Part shown: one piece after another, positions 19,425 to 31,800 of the stretch
Layout: each line of letters begins with the position of its first letter
How positions within the stretch are numbered: the stretch's first letter is position 1
NCBI GenBank assembly: GCA_021014945.1
Contig: MU266503.1
Span: 1-59,669, forward strand
DNA from: Leucogyrophana mollusca
Lineage: Eukaryota; Basidiomycota; Agaricomycetes; Boletales
DNA length: 59,669 bases
Direction of reading: 5' to 3'
Program-made: the position numbers and the translations under genes
The notes under the pieces: generated by a model
The model's input: the letters and a program-made list of their open reading frames with translations, nothing else
What the model was told of the DNA's origin: nothing
The model's database searches: none

Positions 19425-21972
19425 TTACGGCTCAACCGAAGTTGACGGCGTGCTATTCCCTGTTCTGGACCTCAGACCCGGGTTAACGCCCAGAATTTCA
19501 TCCGCCTCTCGTGACCCAGCTAAAGGGACATCCTTCCGGAGTGATACTTTCACAGGGTCTAAGCCTTCATTGTATGCAAGTGCGAATACGACGTCCATGT
19601 CTATTTTCACTTCGCTTAGTGATGCTCTCAGGACCCGGTAATGCCAACTCACCTTCCAGGGATCGCCCACCCGTCTCCGGGAAGAAGAAATAAACAACCG
19701 GGATGATGGCCGCATTGAGGGCGGCGAAAACTATGTATGTCCGCCACGATATGTTGTTAAATGATGGGCCAACGACCATCACAACCACAAAGTTGAATGT
19801 CCAGTTGGAAGCTGGGCCCAGTTCGTTATCAACGCTGCAGAATGGCCGATATACATTGAAGCCTTACCAGTGCTCAGTGCATTGGCGGGAGCGCGAATCC
19901 TCAAACCTGCTAGCTCAGCGCACTACGACACGAGTTTGAGCCAGAGCCAAGCAGTCTATTAATAAAAATCACGTACATATAGCCACGCCATTCCCAGCCA
20001 ACCAATGGCGAAGAATGTGTTAAATGCGAACAACAGGATAGCACTTATGACTTGTGCAGGGCCGTTATTGATACTACCCAATATCGCCAGTAACAACATC
20101 GTGATGCACTGGCCGGCAGTGCCGACCAGCATTAGTTTTCGTCGACCCACGCGTTCGACGAGCGCGTATGCGATGTAGGACGCTAGGAAGTATTCTGTTC
20201 CGTTGGCGGCGGCCATGATGCGAGAGTTTACATCTGAAAGTCCTAGACGCTGAAACAGTATAGTCTGCAATGGTATATGAGCCCGAGTCCAATGATCAAC
20301 CTGCTCCACGTGTTACTTACAGCATAGCTGTTATGCGAGGAGAAAGGTTCAGCGAGGGGGTCCATAGCTGGAGACGCGCAGCATACTCACTAAGTGATCA
20401 AGTTGATACCGGTAAGTTGCTGCATCATCTGGCATACTACGCCGATCGTTGCTCTCCTGAAGTTTTGGCTTCGCCCACCGGTAAGAAGCTCCCTTAACGA
20501 CGCCTTGCTAGGCCGGGGCTTTGATTCGATCTTCTCTTCGCTCGCAAGAACACCGGGACTTTCAATCGCAACAGCCTCGCGTATGCCGTAGTATGTGCGC
20601 TGAACCTCAGCATCAGAAGGATCCTTGTCCTCGAGCGCGGATATCACGGCCATGGCTTCGGCATGATGGCCGTGTTTCACTAGCCTGGGTACTCATATTG
20701 AATTTGGCCACGAGGGAGGCGCAGGTAGACACTTACCATCGAGGAGATTCTGGAAGCTGTCAGCACCGTCAGGATTAGGGGTCGCGTAAATAACCCGGGG
20801 TAGAATGAAAGTAAACACAGGACTTACGAAACCGACACAGATAACCATGATGAATTCGAAGACCAGCTGCAGCGCTATCGGAACTCTCCACTGGGCGGAA
20901 GATCCGGTGACAAAATAACTACCGCAGGCGCTCAGTAGTCCGCTCATCGGAACATGGAAAAGAACATACAGCGCAAAATCAAACCACTAGGTGATTGTTG
21001 GCGTCAGAACGTAAACGGTCGTTAGGCTTTGTGGGTGGTACTCACATATCTGCGAGAATAAATAGATCAGCATCATAACCTGTGGAGTGAAATCTTGGAG
21101 ACTTACGCTACCATGACACCGAAGGTGATCTACACGGGTGAATCAATCAACATTGCGGCCTGTGGGGTGGCAGAGACTTACGAGACTGCCCTCAAGCATG
21201 ATCAGTTTCCCCCTCTTGGCGGCGGGCGAGCATTCCGCGTGGTAGGTGGGTACCGTAGATGTCTGAGAAACTTATCCATCAGTATCTCACACCTGAGCAA
21301 ATTTCAATCACGTTTAAGCCGTTTCCAAACCCTGTGAAAATGCGGGCGACTACGAGCTGCCAGTAGTTGTATGATGCTGTTTGGACGATTGCACCGATAA
21401 TCATGATGCAACCTCCGAGGACGATGGTTCGCCTCCGACCAAGCTTATCTCCAATCCAGAGATTAGACAGGGCACCGGTCAGACAGCCAACTTCCTAGAA
21501 AACAAAAAATCAGATAGCGACATGATGCAAGAGAGATACACACATATATGGCGATGAGGAAACTCTGCAAGGTTGCGTGGTTAGGGTGACTGCTGTCAAC
21601 CACTACCTGAGGGAAGGTATCCTCAAACTAGACAGTAGCGTGAGTTCTGCAGCAAGCAACCCAGTGGAGATACCTACCTGATTGGCGGTAAGAAGTGCGG
21701 ACATGACCCCTTGGTCATAACTGAAGGTCAAAACAGGTTATTTTGGACGCAATCCGCGCGCAGCGTGCATGAACGCACCCGAAGAGGGTAAAGCCAGTAC
21801 CAGCGACGAATGCCAGGGCAGCGGTCAGTCGCCGTCCACGGAACAACGGAGCATGAGCGGCGACTTCTGTGGGGTCAAGCTGAATGCCGAGTTGAACAGA
21901 TTCAATCTCTTCATGCTGCGGTTTGTCGTCAATGGAGGCAGGCTGTTTGGTGGGAGTGGGTGGAGCAGACAT
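19425..21972 (-). CDS. Sugar porter-family MFS transporter
   Basis: A plasma-membrane sugar/proton symporter type protein of about 540 residues in many exons. Recognisable parts in order: N-terminal tail with SVQLGIQLDP, TM1 (LTAALAFVAGTGFTLFG) followed after an intron by YDQGVMSALLT, DKLGRRRTIVLGG (loop 2-3 motif), NTSTVPTYHAECSPAAKRG, QQLTGINLITY (TM7 sugar-binding region), YALVERVGRRKLMLVG, RIRAPANALSTASNWTFNFV, PETGGRSLE (PETKGRSLE motif) and a cytosolic tail starting EDMDVVFALAYNEG. The last intron separates GRSLE from DMDVVF. All twelve-helix landmarks are present and I see no frame break. The specific sugar cannot be told. It ends about 420 bases from the end of P450 copy 1 (convergent), and the second P450 copy has no such neighbour. 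Confidence 0.92.
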
Positions 21973-24127
21973 GATACTGAAAGGCTGCAGGAAAGCCTTG
22001 GTGTGCTTAACAGAAACGCAAAAGGTTAAATACCACGGTGGTACGCGTCTCTCAGCTGACGCATTGATGCAAAGAGGTCACGGGAGCTCAACGGAAGAGA
22101 TGGACCTGGTCTGCTGATGGAGTCCCCGGCAAACTTTGAAGCGTCCGTGTCAAAAGAACCTACGGGGATGTTGTGTACAGCCTCGAATTGGGTATCGTGG
22201 AGTGGGTACATGTGACGCAGGAGATGCGAGGGGCGAGAACACGAGGTTCGCAACTGGAGTATGATGAAGTTGAATGCTGAAACTTACATACCTATCTCCA
22301 GTATTCGCCGCAAATGATACGTTGTGATACACGGAAAATAGTTCGTATTAAGACAATCGGAACGCCAGCTTTCCAGCCAACGGCTGGTGGCGGAGTGAAA
22401 TGGCTAGATCTGCTGGCCCGTGACGCTTGACTTAAAATAACAGGGAACCGAAATCTTCATTCAGAGAGGACAAGAAGGCCTATTGTTTGGCGAGTCTTGT
22501 TGTCGCAAAGACTTTCGATAGCAGATGCCCCTACTGGGTGTGCATGGGCCCTCACCTCAAGACAGGAGAAGCACCTGGGCCACAACACATCTTCTAAATG
22601 GCAAATGAAAGCCCAATTATAACCTGATAAGCTGTCAATCAGCCCGATGGAATGAGTTCACAACATCGCATATTACCGGGGACATGCCTTCTTATGCTGT
22701 CTTATGACGCAGCGTGCATTCCCACACGTACTTCTATCTTTGCAGCTAAATCCAAACCTTTCCAAACATTATAGTGCTTTCCTAGCAAATAGAATCGCAA
22801 ATGAAAGGTTGAGAATGTCATCGACGTTGTCAACCCGTAAGATCGCATTTGTAACGCCTGCACCTTCCGCACATCGATATTAATGCCACGGTCGAAACCT
22901 GTAGGACCTAGGGCGAGCAGCAGTAATTTTCTAAGGCCTTCCCTGGCGTCAAAGATAAGGCTGGAGCATTGATGAAGCAGAACACAGACCGGTACGGAAC
23001 GCTCTACGTAGCAAGGAATTCGAGGACCGCACAGACGCGATTCAGACTTTGCCCACGGTCGTGGCGATGAACAGAGCCCCCACTGAGTCAGTGAGTGGCA
23101 CCATTGACATTTTCGATCGATGTTGTTCGTCTCGCGGAATTTGAATAGCTTGGGACCACTCGATCAATATCATTGTGTACTGCAGCAAGCTGACATGTAT
23201 TATTCCGGGAGGGCTGTCCAGGTGTCGGCTCACCTTCGAACTAATCAGGGCTCTCGGAACCGACACGCCACAGACTCAGTCAAATGGCCACCCACAAGTG
23301 ATTGCCCTTGCAATGTGCGTTCTTGTGAACTCGCAGGAAGGTACACATTCCTACCTTGATTTAGGTACGCGCTCACTTCGGAACGTGGTGTGGCGTACCA
23401 ACCAACCGTGCACAGGAGAAACTCTGTGCCACGCGTTTTCTGTCTGCACTGGTGTCCCCGCGGGTTTTGAGGGAGTCCAGGCAGTTACCGGTCGTATCAC
23501 AATATCGTCGACGTGCTCAACAGATACCAACGGAATTGCAATGCGTGCACACAAACAATCATCATTCTCTCATATGCGCAGGTGACTCTTACTTTGCGAT
23601 TGTAATATGCACTAACTCGTCATCTGATGGCGAGTCATCTCACGCATATGGTTGATTGAGGCATTTACCTTGACTACAGTGTCTGAGCTGCAGGTATCGT
23701 GGACATGCCGTAACTGTTGTTGTTTTCTGGCAGATCACGATGTGGATGATTGTACAGCATGCCGCCGAGTACGTCCATCAGGGGGATCAAAGCGTCCACC
23801 GCAAGTCACAGGCATGAGTTGATGCCTATACTGTATATTGATATCCCCGCCCCGACCCTCCGATTGCCGTTAATCCTTGGTTTTCGAGCTTTACCGTGGC
23901 TCGCTAGCTTGATCTAAACGAGTTATCTCTGAAAAAGTAACGCCAATTCGAATGGATCCACCACCGCACCTATTCAAGGCTTCGCAGCATTTCGCGTGTC
24001 AGCATTGATACGCCTCACCCGTTCCGGGATTCTTGAACGGTTTTCGTTTCCTTCCTCCGCCTATAAATGCATCTCCTTCTACCGGGCCTCTTCTCATCCT
24101 CATCCCCTCCTCGTGTTCAATCGCATC
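21973..24127. other. 2.1-kb stretch without a recognisable gene
   Basis: Upstream region of the sugar transporter and of the zinc-finger-like gene. An open frame at 23175-23585 (+) contains hydrophobic VIALAMCVLVNSQEG and a Cys-containing segment, but I could not build a gene from it. A short frame at 22816 reads STRKIAFVTPAPSAH before a stop, which could be a decayed exon. A TATAAAT at 24062-24068 lies about 65 bases before the next gene's start and may be its promoter. Confidence 0.4.
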
Positions 24128-24670
24128 ATGTCGTATTTCGCTCCCCGCGGCAATAAATCTAGTCGACCGTCGAGGTCATCGGCGGCCCCCGCTCACAATT
24201 CTCGCCTTGGACAACAATCGCCCCCTGCACCCGCCAATTACAATAACCCAGCCGCTTACGGTTGTCCTCCACAGGGCTCCTCTGCCTTTCCTCATCCCGA
24301 TGCCAGTACTTACGGGCTTAATGGAAAGCCTCCAGCTAAAGGCAACCATGTTTGCCAAAGATGTCACCAGCCCTTCAGGACTGCCGACGAACTTGATAGA
24401 CATTCGTTCGCATGCGGCGCAGCAGCTATCATCACTGGGATGATGACACCCTACGGTTATCCGCACCCTCCTACAAGCGCCCATCTCCCTAGCCCACCCC
24501 ATGACCAACCCTGTGGTCCTCCCTCGCATCCCCGTCAGGGCTTCGCGGTACAGCCTTCAGATTATCCGCGCCACCAGGGCCATCCTTCCCCAAACGCTCC
24601 TGGGCAAACCCATGGTCAACCTGCTATCCGTCAGGCCCAGGGGTCCCATGTTGCCCGACCTCCCCAGTAA
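24128..24670 (+). CDS. Small Pro-rich protein with one C2HC zinc-finger-like motif
   Basis: A single-exon protein of 180 residues. The N-terminal third is rich in Ser, Asn and Pro. Near residues 75-100 lies CQRCHQPFRTADELDRHSFAC, a Cys2-His-Cys arrangement resembling a classical zinc finger that ends in Cys and not the second His. The C-terminal half is Pro/His/Gln-rich (YGYPHPPTSAHLPSPP). There is no catalytic domain, and the length is short for a transcription factor. A TATA element sits upstream and the ATG has a good context (ATCATGTC). It might bind nucleic acid or protein; the family is not recognised. The start is the ATG that begins MSYFAPRGNKSS. Confidence 0.6.
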   Translation: MSYFAPRGNKSSRPSRSSAAPAHNSRLGQQSPPAPANYNNPAAYGCPPQGSSAFPHPDASTYGLNGKPPAKGNHVCQRCHQPFRTADELDRHSFACGAAAIITGMMTPYGYPHPPTSAHLPSPPHDQPCGPPSHPRQGFAVQPSDYPRHQGHPSPNAPGQTHGQPAIRQAQGSHVARPPQ

Positions 24671-25915
24671 TGATATCACCGTCAGCTCTTCCTAATTTTA
24701 TTGGCTTCGCCTTGCGGCAGGGGTTCCGGATAACACGAGCACCCACTGTAACGAGGGGTACCCAGTGATCGGAGGACATGGCAGTGGACAGCGTTTTTGA
24801 TTCTATGTGGGCGCTGGTCGCAGTGCATTACTGATCATCGATATGGAACTCACACATCCTTCCATTTATCTATTCCTTTTGAAAGGATGCGCGGCAGATA
24901 GAGCGGCATAATACCATACCCTATCTCAGACTTGCGATCTCCTTGAACACTCCTATTTCTTTCTTGGTCGCTAATTAGTTGTCTTAAGTACCTCTCGGCG
25001 CAATATATATCATTATATTTATATCAATATCCGGAAGCTCCAGTTTCATAATCGCGATGTTTATGATCTCTCCGTCACATCGAGCTGCCAGCATCAGAAA
25101 TGGCTCCCGCCCAAGCAGGCCTCGCCGCCTCGAAGAGTCATTCCGGCATAAGGACCTGTTTGTTCCTGTTTAAATTCAAGGGTATTAGCAAACAGCCCCA
25201 AACATGGCCGTTGTGATTCTTCGTCTCAGACATTGCAGATTTCTGGTTCGTCTCCGGTTATTTTTGCAGATCTCAGCACTTGAACTTGGAGGGAAAGTTG
25301 ATGCATTCATCAACCGCGACATGTTAGGCGCACAACCTCCGAAGGCTCAGTCATTTGTTTATCCTGTCCGTTGTCTGATGGTATCGATACATTCGCTGGC
25401 AGGAGGGCAACGGTCTCTGTAGCCATAGGTCTGCTATTGAAAACTTTGTAAGCTGCTAGATATTTTATCCGTGTCTCTTTAAACTTAACCGGGGATGCTA
25501 GCGCCGCCTTGACCGAGCTTCTGCGTTTATCTTTGTGGCCCTGTTGTGTCTCCATGGCTTCGACTCCCATGTTCTATCCACGGATCGGCCGCTCCATCAG
25601 CGACGCGCGACGGTTTTGTCGATCTAGGCGTTTCTCGGCATGATGTCCCCGACCATAGCGTTTTACCTCTTGGGGTGGTTCATCCTACGGACCACCTCAG
25701 TGTCCTGTGATTCTGATTCAAAGGGGTAGTATATACTGGCGCTACATGAAGTTACAAGAAAAGGAATGACTTTGTACTAGGGCTAAGTACAGCAAGGCCA
25801 GGGCTCGCCCACACCAAGAAGGAACGAAAGGGTATCACGACTTACTTACTCGGTCATCGTCCAACAATGGATGTGCTGCGACCCGCCCTGATATCTACTG
25901 CGAGTCTGTGGATAG
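24671..25915. other. 1.2-kb intergenic region, no gene seen
   Basis: The stretch holds the 3' flank of the zinc-finger-like gene and the 3' flank of the membrane-protein gene. AT-rich runs (ATATATCATTATATTTATATC near 25003-25024) and short open frames without family features are all I see. Confidence 0.4.
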
Positions 25916-28077
25916 TCAATTCAAGTCCTTCTCCATGGGGAACTCAATCGAGCTACCGCCAGTTGCTGGACGAATCGCTTGGCCGTCGAGGCCTGTGAGC
26001 CCCAATCCCGTAACAGCGGACAGAGCACCACCGTCACTTGGCCTTTGTCTCTCGGCCTGGCGCTCTCCAGTACGCCCGTACCCGTTACCTCTGTTGCGCT
26101 CCCGCCCTCTTTCCCCTCCCCTTCCCCCTTGCGTTCTTTCCCTCTCCCTTCCTCGTTCCTCACGCTCGGGATCCGCAGCTCTCTCCGGGTTATGATTGGA
26201 TGGCCCGATATCGTCGTTCAGAATCTTCCTGTCCTCGTCGCGAGTTCGTCCATAGTTATGCAACGTTTTCACAATCATGCCGAAATACAGCAGGCCAAGG
26301 AGGAACAGCGAAGTAACTGCGATGCGTGGGCCCACTGCTGCGTTCGGTGGGAGTGGGCTTGGATTGGCCGGGTCTAGTGTTGATCCGGTGCGCCAAACAA
26401 AGGAGAGTATCGCGACAATGAAAAATATCATAGACCTATGACACTTAAAGTAAGCACGAGAGAGGACCGCTGAGAGGCTGCGCACCAAGCAAGCCAGACA
26501 GCTGGCATGGCTAGGAGGACCCAGACATTCCACAAGATAAAGGTGGTTGTCTTGCGTGCTTCCTGAGATGTAGATCAGTACATAAACACGTATATTTAGG
26601 ACATCACTGGAGCAGGTACCTCAGCCCATCGCGTCGCTTTGTACATGCTTCTCATCGTACCAAAGCGAACGATGTACACACACCCATACGACAGGCTCAT
26701 GAGCGCAGAGGTAAGCGAAAGAAGGGCGGCTGTGCGCGTAACTGGGTCATTGGCCATCTGGTTGTTCTGAAACATTGAGAGGATCGCGCTGGGTCCGGTG
26801 TCAGTCCAGCTATCTGTGCAAAATGTTGGAAGGTAAACTCACGACAACAGAAGTGCAGACACGAGATTGAGCGTCTTCCATTCCCTCAAGAGAGAGTCGA
26901 TGAACGCCTCCCACGAGTGTTTGAACCTGACGAGGGCTGGTGGGACGTTCGTTGTCGTCCATTCCTCGGGAAAAGGTAAAATCGGGCCGGCGTGCATATG
27001 TGCTCCAGGCGGGAGTGGGCTAGTTGTGGTTGGGCGGCGAGGAGCCAGACATGAATCAATCATCCTCTGTATATCTGGACGGCTAATTTCCGCGTCTTCG
27101 TATATGCGGGCAATACGCGAAAAATAAAGGGAAGGGAGTCGAAGAAGAACATGGAGGTATATTTGTCGAGGGATGGTATCAGTTATGGCGTGGACGAGTG
27201 AATCCCAGTTTCGCTTTGGGTGACAGGTTATGGGAGGAGGGAGACAGCACACTACATCGTCGCAATTTGGATCAAAGTTCCAGCCGCTTTCAGGATCTGA
27301 ACTGTGCGCGGAAAACCTTCGGAGGCGCGACCGCAACTGGAAAGGATCAACGGGAACGAAGGGTTCCTCGCGAGACGGTGCTCGGTGAAAGCCCGACCAC
27401 TGCTGGAGTCTCCTGATTGGCGAAGTAGCACGAGAATGGGAGCCTGAAGGAGAGACAGGAGAGTCGTAGCTAGCTTTCCGAGGAGTTTGGACACCTCGTG
27501 GGAGACCGGGCGGCGGTCGAGTGGGGTCACTCATGCGTGGGAGTCGGGACAGAGCAGCATCAAGAATCGATGCCCTTGAGGGAACAGAGGCGGTTTCACG
27601 GAGCAGAGGATGTACATGGACCGGTGACCTTGTCCCTGGGGGAGTTTGAACGCGGTCGTTCTCAAAAGAAACGCGTTGGTGGGGACTGCCCTTGCCGATA
27701 GAGCCCTCCGAGGTAGTTGCTCGAATCGCGTCACGATCTACGGAGTGGCTCAAAGAAGGGGCAGAGGCTGAAATGTGTCCCTCGACTCTATTGGCGGCGC
27801 GAGTACGCCCAAGTGGCGGTGATGAGGGTCCGGGGAGTTCCGAGAGCTTGTCGGAACTGGTCTGGTCTGACGAATTGCTTGATCGAGAGCCTAGGAAATG
27901 GATTGGTTATGGTGGCCTGTCTCCCCGGTTTTCACAGCGTGCAGGATGCTTACCTAGACTAGCGCCAGGGGGCCTCACGTCATCAGTGGGAAAGGGAACA
28001 CGATCGTCATCGCCTGCTTGAATCAGAGGTGCCTCCGAATGCTGTGGTGAATCGGACAGCAGAAGTGAGGTTGTCAT
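25916..28077 (-). CDS. Multi-pass membrane protein of unknown function
   Basis: A 645-residue protein in five exons (28077-27954, 27890-26843, 26788-26620, 26562-26486, 26435-25916). The first 300 residues are Ser/Pro/Arg-rich and cytosolic in character. A conserved-looking block follows (WNFDPNCDDVVCCLPPP, then RQIYLHVLLRLPSLYFSRIA). Four or five hydrophobic segments come next: WKTLNLVSALLLSAILSMF, TAALLSLTSALMSLSYGCV, FILWNVWVLLAMPAVWLAW, SMIFFIVAILSFVW and VTSLFLLGLLYFGMIV. The tail is very charged (PEREERGRERERTQGG). I do not recognise a named family; it resembles uncharacterised basidiomycete proteins. The start (MTTSLLLSD) is supported by the first intron, which joins ASLG to SRSSNSSD in frame. 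It diverges from the ATAD2-like gene across 800 bases. Confidence 0.8.
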
Positions 28078-28876
28078 TAGGTGGCAGGAGTCGTATATGT
28101 ATGTCGTTTCAGTCGTCGTAAATACGTCGTAATGGTCGGGAAAGAGGTGGGAAGAACGCCTCACATATCTCCAGTGGTCCTTATAAATATCGCTGACCCT
28201 TCATTTGCCGTAACTGCCCCAAAGCCACAAACTCCCAGCCCGAAGACTACCTTCCTCTTTTGGGGACCTTCGCGGATCAGCAGAGCTGTCGGTCACAGTT
28301 GGTCACGGGATGTGACTAATATCACACAACCCGCAAGTTCCCGGGTAACGTCACCTGTTGCTGGCGAGGCGCATTTCGACGAAAAGTCGAAGGCAAAAAC
28401 GAGGATGAAATCGCTCACATCTTGCTTTGAAACCCCCACCACAGCCAGCGAATCAGTCTTGCGAATCAATTTTTACTGGGGGCTTTCTGCCAGCTGGATT
28501 CCTCGGAAAAAAAGCCCGAATTCACAATGGTGCAATTGCGACAACTTGGATTTTAGCAAATGCAGCTATTCTAGGGAATTGAGAACGAGTTGCGGCGGGG
28601 AAGGGTGCTGGGGCAGCGGAGGGAGAACAGGAGGAATCAATCCCGGGGGAACATGGAGAACGGCCACCTTTGGGACCAAACAGGACCAAACAATATACCG
28701 CCACCGCCAAACAAAGCTCGTTACATCCTTGTCAGTGTTTCTAACAAGGTCATTTGGGTCTCATTTACAGGTCGAATCTCCCAATAACGGAATTAGGGTC
28801 CTGCAGAAGCTGCAGCCCACAGCAGACGTAGCGGAAAAGTCTCTTTTTTCTGACTTTCGCGCGTCGACATCGTTCT
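28078..28876. other. Divergent 800-bp promoter region
   Basis: Lies between the divergent starts of the membrane protein and the ATAD2-like ATPase. TATAAATATC at 28180-28189 could serve the minus-strand gene. The plus-strand gene has a T-rich leader (TCTCTTTTTTCTGAC) close to its ATG. No gene is seen. Confidence 0.4.
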
Positions 28877-31800
28877 ATGCAAGTTCCCGAGCCACCACCA
28901 TCTCAGCGACATACGCCTTCCGCAGAACTCGGAGACTCGCTGAATCCCTCGTACTTTCCAGTTGTCAAGGAGGAGTTGACGCCAGGACGTCTCGTTATAA
29001 AGCTACCCGCAATGCCTGTGAATGACGTCCCTTTGCGCCGCTCGGGACGCACTCGAAATGGGTCAGTTGGGACGCAAAACAGTCCAGCTTCCGGATCAGA
29101 GTACCACGAGAGCGAGAAGTCGATGATGGAGGAAGATGCGCCCCCGCCAGAGCCCGAGGAGGAACCGGTGACTTTTGTGCGTTCCAAACGGGGCCGTATG
29201 GTTAAGAAGAGTAATTATCGGGAGTCTGCAAGCGAGGACGACATTCATGGCATATTCGACGATGACGTAGTGCCAGATGTCAAACCCCCTAGTCATATGG
29301 ATGCGGATGACGATGACAGTGATCAACCGCGTAGAGTCACGCGAAATACGCGCTCCTCCAGTAAACGCAATTCCAACGACTTCATTGTCAGCGATGATGA
29401 CGACCCTCCCACTCGATATGCTCTTCGTAACAAGAACAAGAGGCCTCCAGCGCCACCAACGACCTCCAGTGGACGTATCACTCGTCAGCCTAGACGGTTT
29501 AATGAGCCTGCCCTGTCCAAGCGAAGGCCTCGCAATCGTAACACCCTGCGAACTGCCGAAGAAGTTGATGATGGATATATTGACGAACCTTCTGGTGGCT
29601 CTGCTGACGGGGAGGGATCGTTGGATGAGGCGCCACGCACTTCTTCCGACATCGACATCGACGCAGAAGGAGAGGCTGATTTAGATGGCGAGGGAGAACC
29701 AGACAACGACATTGAAGTAGATGGTCGACCTTACTCGCTCAGGCAAAGAACGAAAACAATTAATTACGCCATCCCTCCGCCTCTCGAAGAGACTAGACCG
29801 CCCCCGAAAGGTCGAGCTGGAGGTGGCCGTGCTGTGAATGGAAGAAATCGTGGGCCTGGATGGAGCGCGAGCGGAGCTGAACTCAGCAAATGGATGGGGA
29901 TGCCAGGAGGCGATGACTCGGTTCGTGTTCATGCACTTCAATCTCGAGGAGATCTCACGTGGCTCCCTTTATGTAGGATTCGGATTTCGCTACTCGAACT
30001 CCTCGAAAACCCTTTGGGGCCGCCGGAATGTTTGGCGGTGCCGTTTCGGGCGGGGGAGCGGGTATGATACCAGGCGATCTTGTCGCCGCTGCTGGCACTC
30101 CTTCAAACCTGGGCAAAATTGGCGATGCAGGTTCGTTTTCCAGTCACCACAGTAACTTCAGCCCCTCACCCTTCTCTCAGCCCTGGCAGATGCGGATCCG
30201 CTAGGCGTAAACACTAATGTTACTTTTGATGAAGTCGGCGGCTTAGACGATCGTAGGTCGACCATTTATAGTTGGGTTAGCAGCTAATCATGGGATTTAG
30301 ATATCCACTCCCTCAAGGAGATGACTCTGCTTCCCTTGCTCTACCCTGAGGTCTTCCAACAATTCAATCTGACGCCTCCACGCGGTGTACTCTTCCATGG
30401 ACCTCCTGGAACCGGGAAGACCTTGCTTGCGCGGGCGTTGGCCGCAAGCTGTCGCGCGAATGGCAAGGGTATCTGTGAGTCAACTAGTCTTTTTCTTGGG
30501 ATGGTTGCTCATCAGATCACTAGCGTTCTTCATGCGTAAGGGCGCCGACTGTCTTTCGAAATGGGTGGGCGAAGCCGAGCGTCAACTTCGTCTGCTCTTT
30601 GAAGAAGCAAGAAATTGCCAGCCTAGTATCATCTTCTTTGATGAAATTGACGGGCTCGCTCCCGTTCGGTCTTCTAAGCAGGATCAGATCCATGCTTCGA
30701 TCGTCTCCACCCTCCTTGCACTGATGGATGGTATGGACGGGCGAGGACAAGTCATTGTTATCGGTGCAACCAATCGACCAGACGCAATCGATCCTGCACT
30801 CAGGAGACCTGGCCGGTTCGATAGAGAGTTCTATTTCCCGTTACCGTCGTTGGAGGCTCGAGAGCGCATCTTGACGATCATGACTCGGGAGTGGGAAAAC
30901 TGGAGTGGAGAGAAAGGCGCTGAGAATGTGAAGGGTTTGGCCAAACTGACGAAGGGGTACGGAGGTGCCGACCTTCGGGTGAGCTTCGCCCCATCGTCAT
31001 CCGCAAATCTGCTTCTAATCCTCACGCAGGCCCTTTGTACTGAAGCTGCACTTAATGCAATTCAAAGACGATACCCGCAAATTTACCAGTCGAACGAACG
31101 GCTACTACTGAAACCAGAAACCATCGGGATTACATTGAGGGACTTTATGATCTCGATCAAAAGTAAGTTTGTAAGTCCCTCGTGGTGCATGTTGTGACAT
31201 CTGTTTTTTTTACTAGAGCTTGTACCGTCCTCGGCTCGCTCGTCTTCATCCGCCGCTTCTCCTCTTCCCAGCCAGCTGGTGCCATTGCTTGGGGATACCG
31301 TAGAGGCTGTAAAAAATGCGATCAACAGAGTTTTACCGGTCGGCGAGAAACGGACTGCGTTAGAAGAGGCACAATGGGAAGATGACAGCGAAGAAGGTGC
31401 ACTCGAGCGAGAGATGTTGATGCAGGGTACGTGTGGCTGGCGTGTGCTTATCGTTCATCCTAACTTCAGCCCTCCAGCTATGGAAACGCTTCGAGTGTAT
31501 CGGCCACGTCTTGTTTTGTATGGACCTCCGGGTATGGGTCAAGGTTATATCGGAGCAGCCGCACTACATCTCCTAGAAGGCTATCATGTCCAGAACCTTG
31601 ACTTGGGCACTTTGATGGGAGATTCCACTAGGGTGCGCTTAACTTCGCTTTGCATCAGCTTCTCATCTAAGGTTTTATATCTGCAGACGGTCGAAGCCGC
31701 CGTAATCCAGTTATTCGTTGAAGCCAAGCGACATCAGCCTTCGGTGATCTACATTCCGTCTCTTGTGGGTTGGTGCGCAGCTGTGTCGGAAACCTCCCGA

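Noticed and set aside
25916..26377. Plus-strand open frames at the end of the membrane-protein gene
   Set aside because: They mirror the charged, low-complexity tail of the minus-strand gene and contain no recognisable domain.
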